DNA of 18,163 nt, taken from assembly GCA_023229175.1 (NCBI GenBank), contig JALNZV010000034.1, positions 1 to 18,163 of the forward strand, in the 5' to 3' direction. Shown piece by piece: positions 14,534 to 18,163 of this stretch. The notes beneath the pieces are model-generated. The model was given only the letters and a program-made list of their open reading frames with translations, was not told where the DNA came from and made no database searches. The position numbers and the translations under genes are program-made. Positions within the stretch are counted from its first letter, which is position 1; every line of letters begins with the position of its first letter. The stretch comes from Tissierellaceae bacterium (GTDB lineage: Bacteria > Bacillota > Clostridia > Tissierellales > Tissierellaceae).

Positions 14534-15760
14534 TTAGCTTTTAGCAGCGTGCAAGCCTGCCACATATCCAGATGACCATGCCCATTGCAGGTTAAATCCT
14601 CCACAATCCCCATCTATATCCAATAGTTCACCAATTATATACAATCCATCTACTATTTTTGATTCCATTGTTTGGTTGTTTATCTCGTGGGTACTTACTC
14701 CTCCCGCTGTCGCTTGTGCATGAGCCCATGATTGACTGCCTATTATTTTAAACTCCCAAGAGGTCAACAAATCAGCTATTGATTTTATTTCTTCCCTTGT
14801 CAGTTTATTTGCATTTTTGTTTTTATCTATATTTAGCTCCTTCAAAATAGGTATAATTAACCTTTTGTTTACAAGACCAATGAGGCTGCCTTCTATAGTT
14901 CGACTTTTCATTTGACTAAATCTATTTTCAAGGTAATAGGATAGTTCCTCACAAGTCTTGGTATGGATAATAGATACTTTTAATTTGGCTTCCTTTCCAT
15001 CTCTTAAATATTTCAATGCTGTCCTGCTTATTTGCAATATGGGAGGCCCTGATATGCCATAGGATGTGAATAATATATCTCCTATATCTTCTAATATTAG
15101 TTTATCAGCTAAATATACTCCTGCTCTGCCAACGAACTTTACTCCATCCATGGGCTTCAATAAATTGCTCTCTAATTTCAATTGGACTAAACCGGGAAAC
15201 ACGTCTGTAATCTTATGATTTAGTTTTTTACTCAAGCTATATCCATTGCCGTCTGAACCGCTGGCAGGTAAGGACATGCCTCCTGTGGCTAAAATCAGCT
15301 TGTCACTATGAAATACCCTTCCGTCTTTGGTCCTTACGGTAAATCTTTTCGACCTTTTTATATCTATTACATAAGCCTCAGTGATTAGTTCAATCTTTAA
15401 ATCTTCTATTTCATATCTCAATATATCTAGCATGCTGGAGCTTTGAAAAGAAAGTGGGAAAACTTTTCCATTGTCCTCAACTGCAGGTGTAATTCCCAAC
15501 CTTTCAAAGAAGTCTATGGTCATATCTACATTAAATACCGATAGGGGGCTAAATGCAAATTTTGGATTGTTTCCATGGTAATTGTTTATATTCAGGAATT
15601 TATTTGTATAGTTACATCTGCCATTTCCAGTAGCCAGTATCTTTTTCCCTACCCTATCATTTCTTTCAAGGATTGTAACATCTCCGCCATGTCTCTTTGC
15701 AATGATTGCAGCCATCATGCCGGAGGCACCACCGCCTACAACTATTATTTTGTTACCCAT
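14534..15760 (-). CDS. HI0933-family FAD-dependent oxidoreductase (YhiN/BaiN-like)
   Basis: The 408-residue product is a flavoprotein of the HI0933/YhiN family (TIGR00275 type). FAD binding is shown by V-V-G-G-G-A-S-G-M-M (7-16), E-R-N-D-R-V-G-K-K-I-L-A-T-G-N-G-R-C-N (32-50), an A-T-G-G-M-S-L-P-A-S-G-S-D-G motif near the middle, and the closing G-E-L-L-D-I-D-G-D-C-G-G-F-N-L-Q-W-A-W-S-S-G near the C-terminus, which wraps the isoalloxazine. Members are common and mostly uncharacterised. One clostridial relative, BaiN, was proposed in bile-acid reduction, but that cannot be carried over. It is soluble, with no membrane segment. AAAGGAGC precedes the ATG. It is followed after 18 bases by the SAF dehydrogenase gene, so the two may supply linked redox steps, which is an inference from position only. 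Confidence 0.92.
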   Translation of the reverse strand: MGNKIIVVGGGASGMMAAIIAKRHGGDVTILERNDRVGKKILATGNGRCNYTNKFLNINNYHGNNPKFAFSPLSVFNVDMTIDFFERLGITPAVEDNGKVFPLSFQSSSMLDILRYEIEDLKIELITEAYVIDIKRSKRFTVRTKDGRVFHSDKLILATGGMSLPASGSDGNGYSLSKKLNHKITDVFPGLVQLKLESNLLKPMDGVKFVGRAGVYLADKLILEDIGDILFTSYGISGPPILQISRTALKYLRDGKEAKLKVSIIHTKTCEELSYYLENRFSQMKSRTIEGSLIGLVNKRLIIPILKELNIDKNKNANKLTREEIKSIADLLTSWEFKIIGSQSWAHAQATAGGVSTHEINNQTMESKIVDGLYIIGELLDIDGDCGGFNLQWAWSSGYVAGLHAAKS

Positions 15761-15827
15761 TTTAATGCTCCTTTATAGAATTTTCATACTATCATATTTT
15801 ATACCTTTTATATGAATTTGTCTATTT

Positions 15828-15896
15828 ATCCATAGTATAAAGCCAGTAAATAAAATAAAGTACCGCATCTATACTATAGATTACAGTACTATGGAT
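15828..15896. repeat. long imperfect hairpin / inverted repeat between flavoprotein and acetyltransferase genes
   Basis: ATCCATAGTA (15828-15837) is repeated in perfect inversion at 15887-15896, enclosing a second perfect palindrome, ATCTATA-C-TATAGAT (15867-15881). There is no U tract on either side, so it does not look like a standard terminator. It lies in a 190-base gene-free gap that otherwise holds only a weak TAGACA/TATAAA promoter candidate for the flavoprotein gene. It may be a structured leader, an operator pair or a relic of a small mobile repeat. Confidence 0.5.
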
Positions 15897-15950
15897 TTTA
15901 AGTTTTCTCTGATATTTATTGGGACCCATGTTTTATGGATAATAAGTCCA

Positions 15951-16508
15951 TTATATTATATTTTTTAATTTGTAGTCTTCTCTAATAATGGCATAGGTTT
16001 TTAAATCTAAAGGAATTCCATCTTTTAGAACCTCATGCTTCAGTGTACCTTCGTAGGACATTCCCGTTTTTTCCATAACTTTCCAAGAACCAGTATTTGA
16101 TACTAAGGCCCTTGCAAATATCTTATTTATATCCAGTTTTTCAAATCCATACTGTACAATGGCCTTAGAGGCCTCTGTACAGTATCCCCTATTCCAGAAT
16201 GGTACACCAATCCAATAACCTAATTCTGCCCTTCTATGGACCTTATTTATCATTAAACCTATGGCACCTATTAAACTGCCATCAGATTTGTTTACAATTG
16301 CATATGTTACCCCATTTCCCTCTTTAAAGTTTTCACTATGGGTACCTATCCATGATTCAGCCATCCCATCCTCGTAAGGATGTGGTATATTTAGCGTTGT
16401 TACTGCAATCTTGTAATCACCTGCCAGCTTTTGCACTATTTTTGCATCTGACAGTAAAAAAGGCCTTAGGATTAACCCATCAGTTTCTAAAGTCGGTTGT
16501 ATTCTCAT
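15951..16508 (-). CDS. GNAT family N-acetyltransferase, RimJ/RimL-like
   Basis: The 185-residue product has the Acetyltransf_3 form of the GNAT fold, which moves acetyl from acetyl-CoA to an amine. L-E-T-D-G-L-I-L-R-P-F near the start (7-17) is typical. E-L-G-Y-W-I-G (95-101) is the central strand, and the acetyl-CoA pyrophosphate loop is in W-N-R-G-Y-C-T-E-A (105-113). A-R-A-L-V-S-N-T-G-S-W-K-V-M-E-K-T-G-M (132-150) follows, with the N-x-x-S-x-x-x-x-E-K-x-G-M signature. Such enzymes acetylate ribosomal protein N-termini, spermidine or antibiotics, and the acceptor is not predictable here. GGGGGAG lies ahead of the ATG. It is separated by about 100 bases from the membrane-protein gene upstream and by the inverted repeat from the flavoprotein gene, so it may be transcribed alone. 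Confidence 0.9.
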   Translation of the reverse strand: MRIQPTLETDGLILRPFLLSDAKIVQKLAGDYKIAVTTLNIPHPYEDGMAESWIGTHSENFKEGNGVTYAIVNKSDGSLIGAIGLMINKVHRRAELGYWIGVPFWNRGYCTEASKAIVQYGFEKLDINKIFARALVSNTGSWKVMEKTGMSYEGTLKHEVLKDGIPLDLKTYAIIREDYKLKNII

Positions 16509-16611
16509 CTTATCTCCCCCAAATATACTTATAGTACCTTTTATTGTATATCTATAATCATAAAAAGCAAAATGTGTTTTTTAAACGTATAAAACAGGTG
16601 GGTTAATCTTA

Positions 16612-17268
16612 TTATGATACAAACATTATAAATAGTATTAAAAATGTCTTTTTTATATCCCTGTTCACTAACAGATATATTACTCCAAAGGCAGATGCTA
16701 GTAATCCCGATAACAATCCCACCCTTACATCTCCTTTTGTAAATATATGTGCGAGCCCCCATGTTAAGGCTAGTATAATTCCCCCATAGGGAATATTCTC
16801 TTTCCTAAACCAAATTTCAAATGATTTTTGTCCATATACCAATATTAGCATAAATAAAATAGTTTCAAATAGATAGTAGAGGTATTGAAAAATAAACTGA
16901 AGCACACCTAAGTTTTGGAATTCTTTTATTATTTTGAATCCATTCCAATCTTGATAGGAGATATAGAGTGAAAGGATAATGCATACGATTACACCTATCC
17001 ATTGCCAGGCTTTCATCTTTTCCTTTTTTTCAAATATATCAAACTCGTATTCCCTTTTAGAATAGTTTATGATTACAAAGGTGACAATTCCCCATGTAAT
17101 ACAAGTAATGATCCAATGGATTATATTTTGGCTAGTATTCCAGTTCTTCATGGTACTACCATAAATAAATGGTTCTAATAGGAATGCATAAATTGCTTCT
17201 ATACCCAATCCGGCGAAGGCATACAATCCTAAACTAAAATAATTGATTCCCCTTACCTCTTTTTCCAT
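16612..17268 (-). CDS. multi-pass membrane protein resembling CPBP intramembrane proteases
   Basis: The 218-residue product has about seven hydrophobic segments (roughly 10-31, 48-68, 88-105, 121-146, 160-177, 182-201 and 205-218). The second half recalls the CPBP (Abi) family of intramembrane metalloproteases: Glu135 in L-F-E-T-I-L-F, and L-T-W-G-L-A-H at 168-174, matching the second motif with His174. The first motif is degenerate, because the normal E-E-x-x-x-R is reduced to a single Glu with no arginine at the right spacing, so activity is doubtful and the family call is tentative. AAGGGAGAG precedes the ATG. It follows the frameshifted gene by 54 bases with no terminator, so the pair may form one transcript, possibly concerned with the cell envelope. 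Confidence 0.7.
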   Translation of the reverse strand: MEKEVRGINYFSLGLYAFAGLGIEAIYAFLLEPFIYGSTMKNWNTSQNIIHWIITCITWGIVTFVIINYSKREYEFDIFEKKEKMKAWQWIGVIVCIILSLYISYQDWNGFKIIKEFQNLGVLQFIFQYLYYLFETILFMLILVYGQKSFEIWFRKENIPYGGIILALTWGLAHIFTKGDVRVGLLSGLLASAFGVIYLLVNRDIKKTFLILFIMFVS

Positions 17269-17322
17269 TACTTTACTCTCCCTTTTCCCATTTTAGAACA
17301 TAATATTTAGATGTTTTTTCTA

Positions 17323-18061
17323 TTAGATACTAGAGCCCATACGTAATATGGTTGCATACAAGGGTCCCAAAGGATAAAAACCTGTATCTAATACATCGTA
17401 TAAGATATTAATTCCTTCATCTCGCACTCCCATTGTATTAATTGCAAAAATTGATACATAACTTTCCTTATTAATCTTATAGCTTACCTCCACAAATATT
17501 GATTCCATAGAAAAGTCATCATTATCATTATGATATATCTCTACCTATCAAAATACCTATTTATTTCACATGAATATACTCCTTGAGTTTTACTTTCAAT
17601 AAATTTGCCATTAATCATTTTTGGCTCTTCTTTGCTATATAATGTTGGTAAAGCTAATATCTTTATACTCGGTATATCATCTGGAACCGTTTTACCTGTT
17701 ACCGTAAAACCATCATTTTTTTCAATAGTTTCAAAAGAAATTTCAATAGTTCCTAGCTCGTCTTCTATCTTTAAGGTTGGAACATCCCCTTCTATATTTC
17801 CTTTAACTATATTTTTAATCTTTCTCAATTGATTTTCATTAAATTTATCAAATTCTTCTTTGGTATAGGTTCTTACAATTGGACTTCTATTTACCTTATC
17901 TGTTATATCTACTAGCATTTTTATATTTGTTGTGGATAAGTTTCTTTTTTCTTCTGGAAGAGGCCTTGGTAACAAATTAATATGTATAAGTTTTACTAGA
18001 ATAAAAGGAATAATTATTAACATTGAAAGTGCCATCTTTTTTTAAAAGCCTTCCTATCCAT
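17323..18061 (-). pseudogene. membrane-anchored protein broken by two single-base frameshifts
   Basis: Three consecutive minus-strand frames read as one protein if a single base is added at two places. The N-terminus M-D-R-K-A-F-K-K starts at ATG 18059-18061 (AGGGGG ten bases ahead). After the seven-A run (18037-18043) the frame moves to one beginning M-A-L-S-M-L-I-I-I-P-F and running 164 codons to a TAG at 17541-17543. The third frame reads V-E-I-Y-H-N-D-N-D-D-F directly after F-D-R and continues to 17323. Restored, it would have about 246 residues: a basic start, one membrane helix (about 12-28) and a large beta-rich extracytoplasmic part. I recognise no family. The middle piece could be translated from its own ATG at 18035, while the last piece has no ribosome site. 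A sequencing error at homopolymers would look the same. Confidence 0.6.
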
Positions 18062-18163
18062 TACTATAGTGCCCCCTATTCATAATTATTTTATGCCTGT
18101 TATGTAAAAATTACGATATTAAATTTAACAAAAGTTTTTCCTACAAGATTTATAGTGTTATTT

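Noticed and set aside
15761..15950. Purine or preQ1 riboswitch in the gap before the flavoprotein gene
   Set aside because: Hairpins are present but none of the conserved core bases of these riboswitch classes can be found, and no terminator follows.
17323..17508. Separate 61-residue protein starting with M-E-S-I-F
   Set aside because: There is no ribosome site before it, and the coding pattern continues without a break into the upstream frame if one base is added; it is the tail of the broken gene.
17541..17550. Programmed -1 frameshifting at the second junction of the broken gene
   Set aside because: The site reads TTTGATAGGTAG with no slippery heptamer and no clear downstream stem, so mutation or sequence error is simpler.
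1..18163. CRISPR arrays, insertion sequences, phage or defence islands, tRNA or rRNA genes
   Set aside because: No regularly spaced repeats, transposase or integrase motifs, or RNA gene signatures were seen in reading both strands.

Overview
The window looks like ordinary chromosome from a low-GC Gram-positive anaerobe of the class Clostridia. The evidence is AT-rich DNA, strong AGGAGG-type ribosome binding sites, short U-tailed terminators, a T-box leader on an aminoacyl-tRNA synthetase gene, a DapG-type aspartate kinase with Bacillus-like motifs, and a chemoreceptor of clostridial type. A Tissierellales-like host is a guess from gene content only. I see no rRNA or tRNA gene, insertion sequence, phage gene or CRISPR array.

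Almost everything is on the minus strand. The exceptions are the 3' end of an aminotransferase gene at the left edge (hisC-like) and sfsA in the middle. In minus-strand transcription order, starting from the right edge: a membrane-anchored protein gene that appears broken by two single-base frameshifts (17323-18061); a multi-pass protein resembling CPBP proteases (16612-17268); a GNAT acetyltransferase (15951-16508); a HI0933-family flavoprotein (14534-15760); a COG4091-type dehydrogenase with a SAF domain (13232-14515); a 44-47 residue membrane peptide (about 13066-13200); the ileS T-box leader with its own promoter; and ileS (9628-12747). Past the divergent sfsA come a four-gene cluster (P1 peptidase, DUF6054-like protein, 209-residue unknown, sirtuin; 8646 to 5885), a chemoreceptor without a sensor domain, a DUF2500 protein, a 3-methyladenine DNA glycosylase, ndk, the aspartate kinase gene and an AI-2E-family exporter.

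The window is mainly housekeeping: tRNA charging, nucleotide balance, base-excision repair, entry to the aspartate amino-acid pathway and stress or signalling functions. Transcription signals are readable. There are U-tailed hairpins that overlap the stop codons of ndk, the chemoreceptor and the AI-2E gene, and another between sfsA and ileS. Promoter-like sequences lie ahead of the aspartate kinase gene, the chemoreceptor gene, the DUF2500 gene, sfsA and the ileS leader.

The most notable points are: (1) the isoleucyl-tRNA synthetase is the eukaryote-like IleS2 form with the signature motif rewritten as GIHH, the variant tied to extreme mupirocin resistance; (2) the doubly frameshifted gene at the right end; (3) a cluster placing a sirtuin with two uncharacterised proteins; and (4) a very small membrane protein gene between the SAF dehydrogenase gene and the T-box. 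I found no convincing wholly new multi-gene system.
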